Shown one piece after another: positions 1 to 10,586 of a stretch of DNA of 64,000 bases. A program made the position numbers and the translations under genes. Position 1 is the stretch's first letter. Every line of letters starts with the position of its first letter. Origin of the DNA: Labia minor (lineage: Eukaryota > Arthropoda > Insecta > Dermaptera > Spongiphoridae); NCBI GenBank assembly GCA_963082975.1, contig OY720345.1:4105001-4169000 (forward strand). Reading direction: 5' to 3'. The notes under the pieces were generated by a model. It saw nothing but the letters and a program-made list of their open reading frames with translations, did not search any database and had not been told where the DNA came from.

Positions 1-592
1 TTAAATTAAAGAGCTTGTTTTCTTGTAAGGTGGGAATCGATTTGTAAATGAAAAAACAAAAATTATCCTATGCTTAACAATTAACGAAAATGCCTACTTC
101 ATCAGGTTTTCATCTTTTCATTGATTTATGAAGCTTAATGGTATAAACAAATGATTCTCATTTAAAATGAAAGGAAGCAGACACAAAAACATTACAACAA
201 AATGCCATTTACTCGCAATAATAAAAACTGCTCTTAAGTGCAAAATTAATGTAAATTGTGTTGTTAGTTCATGGCCCTTTTGCAATATTTAGTCTTGGCA
301 TTAAGAACATTAATAAACTAAACTCCCTTTCTTAGGAAATTAAAAATAAATGTTTTAATTATTTATTTTTTTTTTTAATGTTATAAATAATATTTATCAA
401 AGCTATAAAACATCAACTAATTTTTAAACTAATCTACTAATTAAGATTCAAGTGTTAAATATTTTTTTTTTACATAACTTGATCTTAGTATAAATAATAA
501 ATTTTTAAACAGAATATTTATTTGTTTCCATCTTGATAAATTTATTTCTCAATTTCTAGATTTTTTCAATGTAATTTCTAAATTAATAAAAA
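1..592. other. AT-rich non-coding stretch
   Basis: No reading frame or recognisable element seen. The sequence is AT-rich with several short T runs. It borders the Helitron that starts at 593. Confidence 0.6.
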
Positions 593-1057
593 CTAGCTGC
601 TTAGAGAGCCTTCGCCCCCTGTACCCCCAAGTGGTACGTAGTATTTGGTTGAAAGTAGTAAAAGGTTTTCATCCATTTTGTTTCAATCCGTATATTACAT
701 AAAACATTCCTTTCTTTTTGTGTTCTTATTTAAAATCTATTTTAATTTAATCAGTAAATTAATTATATATAATATATTATCGGAGCAGTGTGAGAGCCCT
801 CACACGTAAAGAAATTGAAACACAAAAGATTGAAAAATATTATAAGATCTAAGAGGCACTGGATGTGACGTCGCAAATAACGTCAAAAATAATAAAAAGT
901 AAGAAAAAAAATTATTTTTTCACTTTTCTCAAAAAGTATTTCTTGTTATCCAATGAATTTCACGCTATTAATAGATTAGCGGGAGGGCTATCCAATGGCA
1001 TTGGAATGTCCCAAATCGCATAAGTCGTTTAGGAGGAGTAGAGGATAGAACTATAGA
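593..1057 (-). mobile_element. Non-autonomous Helitron, family 1 (copy 1)
   Basis: Read on the minus strand the element begins with TC after an A (1057) and ends with CTAG before a T (593-596), the canonical Helitron termini and A/T insertion site. Upstream of the 3' end is a GC-rich block (GGGGGTACAGGGGGCG type). Its body, including the sequence around a TGACGTC motif near 866, matches the copy at 55006-55485 in the opposite orientation, and its 3' third matches 29575-29750. There is no coding capacity, so it would depend on a Rep/helicase supplied elsewhere. Confidence 0.75.
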
Positions 1058-2586
1058 TATATATATTTTCAAATGTAATTGAAGATGAGATTATAATGCT
1101 TATAATTTTAAAAGTTTAAAATATTAAATATCTTTACTTTTCTTATAATAATATTAAAAGTTATTAAAAATTTTAATCTTAATTATATCTATAATATTTT
1201 CTAATGAATATACAATAACGATATTTCTGATATAAATTCAATGAAAATATCTTTTATGTTCATCCTTTGAATAACTAAATTCAAAAAGGTTTATTTAATG
1301 TATTTTTTTATTAATAAAGGGTCAAAGGACAAGTGAATAAGTTCTACAAAATAAAAAACAACTCTTATCATGGTTTTGTCTAGAAAATGTAAATTTTCAC
1401 ATTGCAATTCAAAAAAAAAAAAAAAATATTCGATAAGCTTATCATGAATTTTTTTTTTTGAATTTCTTTTATACACTTAACTATAGTGTGTATAGTGTGT
1501 ATAGTGTAGAGAATCCTTTCTCTTCAGTTGCTCTGTGAGCTTAAGGCACATTTACTAATATCTTCAATCTCTTTACATTATAATATTGAACAATGGTTGG
1601 GGTTCGCTTCTCTTGATAATATATTACTTAATACAACTTGCATAAAGTTATAATTCCCTCTATTTAGGTCGCCAACTGGATACAGTTTCATTAATCGAAA
1701 TTTAGAAATTATTATTAATCCTGTTCGATTATTCATAGAAATTACATTTAATTGATGATGTCTGCCAGGTTAGTTAGGCTCGCCTTTAATTCTCCAATCC
1801 GAGATATTCTTTTCTTTTCCACGCATTTTAAATTTAATCGGAAATGATTGGGCTATCGACATTTGGCTGAATTTGTCGATGACCCTTGGGGCGCTTCTCC
1901 CCCCCCCCACACACTCCCCTCACCCTAGCAAGCTTCTCGCATCCTTATCGGGAATGCGATGTCGATGTCGCCGCCCAACTGGCAGCTCTTGTGTTGTCCT
2001 CGTTGGTCGTAAATTCACCCTTCCAAGTCCACGCTCTTGTTCAAACTCTTTCTCTCTCTCTCTCTTCAAGATTTATATAAATGCGAACTACCATGTCTTT
2101 AAACATGCCCAATTTAAGACAACTCAATATTTTAATATTCTACTATTTAACCTATCATTTATTGAATTCACCTTAATTATTTTTTTTTCTTTCTTCTATT
2201 TTCTTCCTCATGAGACAAAAACCAATAGAATTGAGTCTTTGAAAATAAATAAATATGTTTGGCATTAAAAACATATAGAATTATATATAAAAGTAATTAA
2301 AACGTTTTTTCTTTTGCTTGATTATTTTCATTTTACAAACATTTAGAAATTATTTCAATTTAACATACTATCGAAGTTTTAACGATGCATACTCTTAATC
2401 TACATTAGATAGTTTTATACAATCAATTATCTATTAAATTATGATATGTTATATAAAAAGAAACATTTCCTACATATTTTTCCTCTATGCAATGTATTAT
2501 ATATTTATTAAATGATAAATAATGATGAATAAGAACGAGTAAACGGATGGGTGTCAACATATATAAGATTAAGATATTTAATAATA
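1058..2586. other. AT-rich non-coding stretch
   Basis: No gene supported. It contains a short TATAGTGTG tandem repeat (about 1483-1508) and a C-run/CT-rich patch (about 1895-2070) whose short frames look like chance. The segment ends at the TA target site of the mariner-like relic. Confidence 0.5.
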
Positions 2587-3458
2587 CAGGGTCATCGAAA
2601 AAAGTCGACGGGATTAAAGAAGAGTAATAAAAACCGTAATACAAATGGTAGAATTATTATTTATACTTCAAAAGACACAGAAAATCTTAAACTTTTTTAT
2701 GTACTCTAAAAAGTTTCGATGAGTGCTCCCCCCGTCGCACGACAGACTCCTAGAGTCGATAATAAATCTCCCGCCACATGTTTTTTTTGAAGCATTGTAC
2801 GAGTCACAGTTGCAATGGCTGCATAAATTCTTTCTTTCAGATGCTGAAGATCACAAATTTTTCTCCACATAAACGTTGTTCTTCACGCAACCCCAAAAGA
2901 AAAAGCCAAAGGCGTCAAATCAGGACTTCTAGTCGGCCATAAAACAGGACCATTCCTTCCAAAATCTGTTGTTGAGAGTATCTTGTGACATGGAACTCCA
3001 TCCTGCTGGAAAATGACATTAATGCCCTTTTCCCTTTCAATCTCTTGAATTTGTGGGAACACATACATTTTCAACTTATCCAAATAAATTGTGCCTGTAA
3101 CCGTATTTTCTGCAAACATGAAAGGGCCAACAATACGTCCCTCCATAAGTCCACACAAATCGTTGACTTTTGATGAATCACGTATGTACTTGGAAACGTC
3201 ATTTTGTTGCTGATCTCCCCATATACGATAGTTATGGCGTTTAACACGACCACTAATGTGAAATGTTGCCTCACCAGTGAATAAGATTTTGTTCAGATAG
3301 TTTTCATCGTCATCAAATATTACTTAACGTCTGAACGGAAAAGTCAATTCAAAATATTTATAATGCTACTCAATCTCTTGTTAATTTCGTGTTGATGACG
3401 TGTTGATTTATCGAATAGTTGTACAACGAAATCCTGTTCATCTTTTTCGATGACCCTG
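2587..3458 (-). mobile_element. Tc1/mariner-type transposon relic
   Basis: It is bounded by near-perfect inverted repeats beginning CAGGGTCATCGAAAAA, each flanked by TA (2585-2586 and 3459-3460), the target duplication of the IS630-Tc1-mariner superfamily. About 870 bp remain, so the element is internally deleted. The interior carries a broken transposase on the minus strand (separate entry). Confidence 0.85.
2884..3318 (-). pseudogene. DDE transposase fragment, catalytically dead
   Basis: The minus-strand frame reads as the central and C-terminal part of a mariner-like DDE transposase. The blocks LFTGEATFHISGR, GPFMFAENTVTG, VIFQQDGVPCH and SPDLTPL are recognisable. In this group the first block usually has D-E where this copy has G-E, and the last block usually ends L-D where this copy has L-A, so two of three catalytic acidic residues look lost. 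Residues between QQDGVPCH and the SPDL block are also missing compared with relatives. A stop lies just upstream near 3325. The family assignment is firm; the exact subgroup is not. Confidence 0.8.
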
Positions 3459-3926
3459 TATTAAGATATATTAAGATGTTTTATTATTAGTTTTTATTTA
3501 TTTTGTTAAATATTAATCATGTATTTGTTTTGGTTTGAAATGGTATTCTCATTCATCATTTTTTTTTTTTTTTTAATTTTTGATTTAGATTTTTCAGAAT
3601 AATTTTTACATCTGCCCTCAGATAGGGCAATAATAAAATATCTCATAATAAATAGATAATAAATTCAAAATAACAATTTATAAATTATATACACGTGAGT
3701 CTGGTTTAGGAAAATGGATTACTTGAAGGGAGACAAAAAAGAAGAAAGAGCAAAGTAGAAATAAGGATAAGCAGGAGGGACGTGAGAGAAATAAGGGAAG
3801 AAATAAGGAAATGGTTTCGATATACATAATTAAGAAGGGGATAGTCTGCTAGCATAAATGGAGATATGCATAAATATGGTCTAATTGTCAGTAAGTCATG
3901 AGGTTGAAGTCTTTTAAGTCTTCTTG
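3459..3926. other. Non-coding, purine-rich patch
   Basis: No gene seen. It contains a T run near 3560 and a purine-rich stretch (about 3720-3850) of AAG/GGA-type sequence with no frame I can recognise. Confidence 0.5.
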
Positions 3927-4125
3927 TTAAGTTGTTAGTACAAGTAAGTCGTCCGGCGCTTTAGTTTGATGATTAATGAGACGATGAGGATATTTAATAC
4001 TATTTGGGTGTATGACTTCAGTGACCAGGGGTATCTTTAATTCTTTGTCAAGATGGATAACAGGAAAGTAACGGGGAGCGCCGACGTACAGGAACATGTG
4101 AATAATATTGAGATTAGATGTATCC

Positions 4126-4127
<2 letters not shown>
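3927..4127 (-). pseudogene. LINE (jockey/CR1-type) ORF2 C-terminal remnant
   Basis: A 66-codon minus-strand frame contains GAPRYFPVIHLDKELKIPLV, then VIHPNSIKYPHRLINH and a DDLL tail. This follows the pattern seen at the extreme C-terminus of jockey-like ORF2 proteins (A-P-W/R-Y-x..., I-H-x-D/E-L-x-I-P-x-V, S-x-K-Y-x-x-R-L-x-x-H). No reverse transcriptase core is present, so it is a severely truncated relic. The call rests on motif spacing only. Confidence 0.6.

Positions 4128-4154
<27 letters not shown>
4126..4154. repeat. (AAT)n microsatellite
   Basis: About nine AAT/ATA units directly abutting the 5' side of the minus-strand LINE remnant. Confidence 0.9.
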
Positions 4155-4156
<2 letters not shown>

Positions 4157-5664
4157 TAATCTATGATAAAAACTATTCTAGTTTTATTAACAATCTATTT
4201 ATAATTTTAGATTATCAGGCCAGTCACAAAAACAAAAACAACTCGCAGAGCAAATCAACTTTAGTCAACAAGCTGTTATCAATTGCATTCTAAAAATAGA
4301 AATCATTAAATTCTAGAAGGTGTCGATAATTTTGTTTAATTTTAATGATCCATCACTTAAGACAAAATTGGTTCGTGACTTTTCAGAAAGATCCACTTGA
4401 AAAGTGCTAATCCATTCAGCTTATTCACCAGACTTGGCTCCCCTCAATTATTATTTGTTTGTTTATTTTAGAATTTATGATAAAATTTTCAAAGTTTTTA
4501 TTTCAAAACACTAACACGACAATAAATAGATAGATAGATACGTATATAGTTTTTTATATATATATAGATAAAATTTATAAAAAATCAATTATAATATTAT
4601 GAATTTTGTTACGTTCCTAAATGGAAAATAAGGAACCGGCAAAAAATATTATGTATTTTGATTAAACCTTTTTAACATTCTTCCCATTTAACGCTTATTT
4701 CTATGAGAAAAAATGTTTTTTTTTTATTTTAAGAACGAATTTAAAATTAAATTGATTGAACCTATAATATAAAAATATAATAAGAACCATTTATTTTGCA
4801 GTAACCTGCTTATCTTTCCATGATAGTATGAAAAAAATCATCTTCCAAATTATTATTGTTGTTTTTTAAAAGTCCTTTTTCTGATCTTGTTCTTCCTACC
4901 TTCTATTCCAGCAATAAGTTGGATGGTAATAAGCCACCTGCACAGCCTCTCTCCTACGAAGTCTTACTCTTTCACCTGACCCGATATCCCGTTCAATCAA
5001 CCTCCTCCTCCCCCCATTCCATCCCACACCAACAACCACTTGAATATAAGCAACCTGTGCTCAAGATCATTATTTCCATAGCTATATAAAATGTAATGGC
5101 AGTAGTTGAATTTCATATCTACTGATACTCTACTCTACTTAATCAAAGCAAATCCTTTTTTTTCTCTTATTATTTTGTTTTGCCGATAAATTCCGAATAT
5201 AATATTTCCCATTAGAAGAGAATTTATAAGGATTCTCACTAATTTTTGAGCAATACATATTCAAAATTTCCTAATAAACTATGCCATCTATCTAATTTCT
5301 TTCTTTCTACTAATCAATGAAGAAAATAAACCAACACTGTTTAATCAAATAATTTAATTCAATTTATTATGCTGATAATAATAATTATAATTATCATTTA
5401 TCATTAATTTATTAATGTCTTGATTGGTTTTCAAACGCTAGCAAAAATATATATATTTACACCTAAAAATGAATTACTTAATTAAACAAAAAAACAAACA
5501 ATAATATTGTGCTTATCGGTATTTTTAGAGAATTAAATAATAATAATAATAAATAAACGTGTTGCACACGGGGACTGCCGCGGTAAAGCTGCATAGCATT
5601 GTTTAATCAACTTATGCAATTATAATTATTTATTTTTAATTTATTTTACATATTTATACAGTAT
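4155..5664. other. Non-coding stretch
   Basis: Mostly AT-rich. A somewhat GC-richer patch (about 4880-5085) has a short CT-rich frame with no recognisable motif. A small GC-rich block at about 5560-5600 (TGCACACGGGGACTGCC type) precedes the composite element at 5665. Confidence 0.45.
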
Positions 5665-5783
5665 TTTTGAAGTGAAACTTCTTTAGCGGCGTCCTGACAT
5701 TTGGTTGAGAATGGAGAGTGAATTGAAAAATTGAGTTTTCGTAACGCAAGTGAGAAAAAAGATATAAGTATAACGAGTGAGAA

Positions 5784-5971
5784 TGAGAAAGAGGCTATCT
5801 GCGTCTCCCTTTTGTGCGGTCTTTCGTTCTTGAGAAAGAGGCTATCTGCGTCTCCCTTTTGTGCGGTCTTTCGTTCTTGAGAAAGAGGCTATCTGCGTCT
5901 CCCTTTTGTGCGGTCTTTCGTTCTTGAGAAAGAGGCTATCTGCGTCTCCCTTTTGTGCGGTCTTTCGTTCT
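5784..5971. repeat. Tandem repeat, 4 x 47 bp
   Basis: Four head-to-tail copies start at 5784, 5831, 5878 and 5925. The unit begins TGAGAAAGAGGCTATCTG and ends CTTTCGTTCT, and the copies are identical as far as I can read. The unit is markedly richer in GC than its surroundings. Identity between copies implies recent expansion. Confidence 0.95.
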
Positions 5972-6246
5972 AATCCCCACTCATGACGCGCAAGTCCATG
6001 ACGCGCATGCGCACGAGTACGTTGACGAAAATTCTCAAGTCAAATATACAGCGTGCACGCATACCGACGCATGTAATTGTGTGTGTGAACATGGTCGGCG
6101 ATTCACACGCCAACACATACAGTTATGTGCGTCGATGACCATTCACGTTATTTATCCGAATCTCAACATTACTTTAATACTACTAAATCAATTTAAAATT
6201 ATTATTGCATTTAAAACTGCTTTTCTCTACTCCACAGATTTCACTA

Positions 6247-6650
6247 TGCCGAAAAAAAATAACGACCAAAATTTAGACGATATTATTTATTTCATACACC
6301 GTTCACTACTGGTTTATAGCCACACAGGTGCTAATGCACTTGAACGAGGCGAAGATAAAATCCCTCTAATTCTCGGGGGAGATTTTAATGTAAATTTTGG
6401 ATCTGATGATTCGTTGCCGTTGATCAACTTTCTTCGAGAAACATTTGGTCTGCTTATAAATAACGATACCAAGGAATCAACAACAAAATCTGGAACTACA
6501 ATAGATGCTGTTTTTACACGTTATATAGAAAATATCGAATCACGAACATATATATCTTATTTTAGTTATCACAAGCCATTAATATCAGTATTACCAATTG
6601 AAGCACCAACCGACAATAGTACAGGCAATGTAGATATGATGATAGAGTAG
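6247..6650 (+). pseudogene. Endonuclease domain fragment of a Helitron/Helentron protein
   Basis: The frame is open from about 5955, but the recognisable protein begins near 6247 (MPKKNNDQ). It includes IPLILGGDFNVNF, a GGDFN motif of the exonuclease-endonuclease-phosphatase (AP endonuclease) fold, then TTKSGTTIDAVF and SYFSYHKPLISVL near the end. This combination is characteristic of the endonuclease segment attached to PIF1-like helicases of arthropod Helitron/Helentron elements. No Rep or helicase sequence is nearby, so it is a detached C-terminal piece. A LINE endonuclease is the alternative, but the SYHKP ending fits the Helitron type better. Confidence 0.65.
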
Positions 6651-6945
6651 ATAATAATAATAAGTTGACCTGTGGCCAGGTTCGAACCGACCGACGGTTT
6701 GAAATAAATTAATTTCCAGCTACAGAAACAATTTCAAATAATTTTCATATATCTATTAATGTAATAAAAAACAGATATGGATATATAAATAATAAATATA
6801 AACATTTTTAATTTTATTTTATTTATAATATATATGCAAGACCAGGCTGTGACGTCATGAATGGCTGGATGACGTCATATAATTTTAAATCAAGAAAAAA
6901 CTAATAAATATGATTTTTCTCGAGGATAAAACCAATACAAAGTGC
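6650..6945 (-). mobile_element. Helitron family 2 fragment
   Basis: The stretch contains a B-box-like GGTTCGAACC near 6680, AT-rich filler, and the block GACGTCATATAA followed by an AAGAAAAAACTAAT-type segment. That order matches family 2 copies at 12273-13380 and 45820-46849. Both ends are missing. Confidence 0.5.
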
Positions 6946-7310
6946 ATGATTCGTGGTGATATATAAAAAAATCTCCTTTGGTGTGAAAATAACCCTTTCT
7001 TTCCTATCGTCGGTCGCTAATACTACCACTTCCGGTTTCCGGAATTGCACCAAAAGTTGATCAATTCATCCCACTGATGCATTAAGTAAATATACCAAAT
7101 TTCATCAAAATCGGTTGAGCCGTTCAGGCTGTACACATCTATACGGACGGACGGACGGACGGACGGACAGACATCATGCTAAAAATACTTTTTTCTGTTT
7201 AGAAAATGCATGATTCGTGGAGATATGTAAAAATCTCCACATGTGAAATTTGGTGTGAAAACAATACCTCCCTTACTATCGTCGGTCGGTAATAATAAAG
7301 CGAATATTTG
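6942..7310. repeat. Two direct repeats flanking a (GGAC)n block
   Basis: A segment with TGCATGATTCGTGG, AAATCTCC, TTGGTGTGAAAA and TATCGTCGGTCG occurs at about 6942-7024 and again, diverged, at about 7206-7292. Between them are a phrase resembling HINE interiors (CCAAATTTCATCAAAATCGG) and a (GGAC)n microsatellite at about 7144-7167. HINE/DINE elements typically carry such a microsatellite, so this may be a HINE relic. Confidence 0.6.
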
Positions 7311-7764
7311 TTACGAAAATTTTATACTGTTATATGTCTTTCGAAATGATCCCTTTATTTTTCTCTATTTCTCTCTCACTCACACTCTCAACTAAAATTT
7401 CTCTTATTCTCTAGATTCTAAGAAGTTTCACTTCCACCACGTGTACGATGCTGCACATTTTGCTTTTTTTTTTCTTTGATATTACCTAAATCAAGTTTTT
7501 TCTTTGATATTAATTCAAGTTTCACTTTTTGAGCGTGGTGATCGATAAGAAACAAATTTTTTTTTCTTTTATTGAATAAATGAGAAGTTAATATTGTTTA
7601 AAATATTTTTATTATCTTACAATCCACGTACATGTAGGTTATTCAGGAATTGTTATCACTAAAACTATAGGTTTGTGGTAACTGAGATAAGAGATTTTTT
7701 TTCCTCTTTACTCCTGGGATAGAACCGCTAATAGAGGCGCTAAAAACCATCTTTCAAAGATTAA

Positions 7765-8041
7765 CAATTTACACGGGCTTAGTACTTGTCATTAGTTCAG
7801 GGGTGGGCAAATACTTTTAAGCGCGGGCTTTTTGATCTCCCGCCGGCCCGTTAAAAAAGTTGGCTCTTATTTTGATTTTTCGTTCAATATGCCTCTAAAA
7901 AAAAAGATAAATTTTTTTATTAGTGTTTTCGAAATAGGGTTGTTCGGCTCGGAAGACATTTTGAAAATTTTATTTTGACCAGCACTTAAAAATATTTGCC
8001 CACCCCTGAACTAATGACAAGTACTAAGCCCGTGTAAATTG
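7765..8041. mobile_element. hAT-like foldback MITE
   Basis: Long inverted arms of roughly 60 bp (about 7765-7827 and 7979-8041) enclose a core with the hAT-type sequence CAGGGGTGGGCAAATAC. The palindrome continues outward past the hAT-like terminus for about 32 bp (AATTTACACGGGC and beyond). Related copies lie at 19693-19984 and 21801-22091, and a canonical short relative at 51000-51225. No coding capacity. Confidence 0.75.
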
Positions 8042-8056
8042 GGCTTTAGAGTTATT

Positions 8057-8152
8057 GCCTGCGCCTAGCATGTTGTTTAGATTGATCCGATGATCACCAA
8101 TGTTAAGCAACATCGGCCAAGGTTAGTACCCAGTAGGGTAACCAGACAACGA
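8057..8152 (+). pseudogene. 5S rRNA-like relic (5S pseudogene or 5S-derived SINE)
   Basis: The segment CCGATGATCACCAATGTTAA, followed by GCAACATCGGCC and GGTTAGTACCCAGTAGGGTA, parallels the 5S rRNA internal control region: box A, intermediate element and box C. The first ~40 bases fit 5S only loosely, and the end lacks a clean pairing stem, so I do not call a functional gene. A 5S-headed SINE3-type element is possible. The basis is recognition of conserved 5S blocks, not alignment. Confidence 0.55.
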
Positions 8153-8379
8153 CCACATGATATATTTTATTTTATTTTTCTCCTTTAGTTCTGGCCTTCA
8201 GTGGCCTGAAACCACATTGATATTCTCCTAATATTTCTTCCGCATGTAGTCGTAATTATTATTAAAACAATATTCGAGAGAATCTTATACGATGTCATCA
8301 AGAGATATTCCCCTGTAGTTATTGCAGTTCTAATAAATTATTAAAAATGAAAAATGAAAAATATAAGCATTCTAATTTT

Positions 8380-8522
8380 ATTGTCACTGGACACTCGAAC
8401 AGTGCAGTCGCTTGATAACGATTGCAGAAGTAGCAATCGAAACGTTGTGTATATGTTTGTATTTTTTGAATAAATTTACAATAACAAATATCAATATGTG
8501 GTTTAATTTACAAAATTCCGTT
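8380..8522 (+). mobile_element. Short retroposon, family R (copy 1)
   Basis: A 143 bp unit is flanked by a 17 bp target duplication (ATAARCATTCTAATTTT at 8363-8379 and 8523-8539, one mismatch). It contains the hairpin CGATTGC-loop-GCAATCG followed by AAACGTTGTG and a GAATAAATTTAC tail. The stem-GAAACGTTG layout resembles 3' regions of Penelope-like and some other retroelements. Further copies lie at 10921-11156 and 32822-32950. Confidence 0.7.
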
Positions 8523-8539
8523 ATAAACATTCTAATTTT

Positions 8540-10342
8540 CTTCAGTAGATATTATAAAATCTTATCGTATTGTCGTATGTGAATATTAGTATTTATTTTA
8601 TTTTTCTTAAATATAAATAAAATCTTTTGAATTTATAAAATATAATGACAAATGTGAGGTGATTAAAATTTTAAAAAATAATTTATAATAGTTATGTTTT
8701 CTTTTTTTTTTCTTTTTCTATTTCTATTCCAATAGAATTAAATTTGAAATAAAATTATACAATTTTCTTTAGAATAATAAAAAAAAAAAAATAAAATTGA
8801 GAAAATTTTGATTACAACTCAAATGACTTTTGTATCTAGTTTATTTTCATGTAATACATTTCGCATGATATCAACAAAGTGTTAAACTAAAAAAAAAAAA
8901 AATTAACCATCCTATATTTAAAGTTAAAAGTTAAACACTCATGTTGTTTCACACAGCCGAGTTTAAATTAGATTAGATCTAAATTCAACCAGAAACACAA
9001 CTCTAAATAATGATTGAACCATTATTTCATTTCAATTATAAGAACATAAATAGATATTATTATTTGTATGTTTATTTATTCATTAAATATTATTTTATAT
9101 TCTAATGTTTTTAATCCAAAGTTAAAATTTATATTATATTTTATTATATTCAACAAAACTTTTAGTCCGTTTATAAAATCTACATATATGTCTGTGTGTC
9201 TGTCGCCAAAAATTTTCGATTTTTTAAATTTTGATTTTGGATTCGAGTAGAGCTTAAAAAGGGTAAATTTAAACTGGTCTTGGTTTTTTAAAATTCGGTT
9301 GGGAACATCGGTCAAATCGGCGCTCAAAGTTGAAGATTTCCCATATTTTCAGCGCTTAATTATAAATAAGCGATGTTTTCAGCGCATCTTCGATCGTATC
9401 ATTATAATTATAATATTATAATTATAAATTATATTAATTATATTAATTATTATTAATTATTATTTATTTTGATTAAAATTACATTTTCATTCTGTAAATT
9501 AAATAATTTTATATCATTTAAATAAATATCTTTAAATATAAATAAATATAAATAAATAATATATATAATAGTATATATAAATTATAATAAATATTAATTA
9601 GAATTAATTAATTATTAATTCCCAATTGGAATAGTAATGCTTCCTAGCATTCCCAGATTTTTTTTTTTAAATATAAATTTAAATTACTTAGATGAAAAAT
9701 ATTTAGAAAATTTGTTGTTACTATTAAAAGATATTATATTGGTTAAATAATTTTAATATTTACTTTATTCAAAAGAAAATTGGATGTTATCAATCTTACT
9801 TAAATAAGAAAAAAGTGTTTTTCTCCAAGTGAAACAAACGTATAAATTGAAATGCTTTGATCATCATTTCCCGTACAATATACCACAAGCAGACGTGCTT
9901 GAACCACGCTTGACAACTAAGGCCCTTCTTGCATTATGGAAGGAGATTCCACTCACCTTCTGTTGATTGGCTCAGCAAATCAAACCGCACATCTCCCATT
10001 TGGATGGAATATTGATCTTCATACAATCAACCTGAAATATTTCTATTTCTACATGATCACATTTAATAGAAAATATATTCCATCCTCCAATAGAAACTTA
10101 AATAATTAACACTTGGTTAGATAAAAAAAATCCTTATGATATTAAACATATTAAAAGAATGAAAAAGTGCCTTCTTTGTTAAGATATATAAATATATAAT
10201 AGATATTTTTATAAAATTAACGGTATAATAATACTGATTTCTATCTCATTCTATAAAACACAATAATGATTCTAGATTACATTATTAAGCTTGTGAAATA
10301 AATCCTTTCCTGAGAATACTTTCTGAAAAACAGCATTAAACG

Positions 10343-10382
<40 letters not shown>

Positions 10383-10586
10383 TTATACATCCATACATGT
10401 TATTACAAATTTATTTCTTCTGAAAAGACTAAAGATTTCAAATTCTACTAATTACAATTAAATAATATGTATCAGACATAAAAATATATTTTTAAATCAT
10501 TTTTATTTCTATCTTAAAATAAGCACATCATAAATTAAAATTTCAATCATAACTATTACTTAAAAAAAAAACAATGTTATTTTTTT
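8540..10586. other. AT-rich non-coding stretch
   Basis: Very AT-rich with many A/T runs and a (TA)n tract at about 10349-10377. A less AT-rich patch (about 9875-10020) has no frame or motif I recognise. A phrase near 9480-9530 recurs near 11972-12025. Confidence 0.5.

Larger units (their letters stand above)
5665..7425. mobile_element. Composite Helentron/Helitron-derived element
   Basis: The left edge carries GAAGTGAAACTTC followed by TTTAGCGGCG, and the right edge (about 7407-7425) carries the same GAAGTGAAACTTC motif in reverse complement. The motif is itself a small hairpin (GAAGT/ACTTC). The same terminal string recurs at the right end of the nested element at 20407-21014. Between the ends lie a 4 x 47 bp tandem repeat, an endonuclease-like coding fragment, a Helitron family 2 fragment and a block with (GGAC)n. 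It is probably a mosaic of insertions; the outer boundaries are an inference from the paired ends. Confidence 0.45.

Noticed and set aside
1873..2268. 131-codon frame
   Set aside because: Low-complexity CT-rich start and AT-rich end, no motif, and an alternative frame overlaps it.
5784..5971. Possible CRISPR-like repeat array
   Set aside because: The 47 bp units are contiguous with no spacers, and the window is eukaryotic.
8057..8152. Functional 5S rRNA gene
   Set aside because: The 5' arm diverges too much and the terminal stem is missing; only the internal control region is recognisable.
8395..8470. Functional hammerhead ribozyme
   Set aside because: Stem II and GAAAC are present, but the CTGATGA core is changed and no clear stem III with a cleavage triplet follows; kept only as a resemblance.
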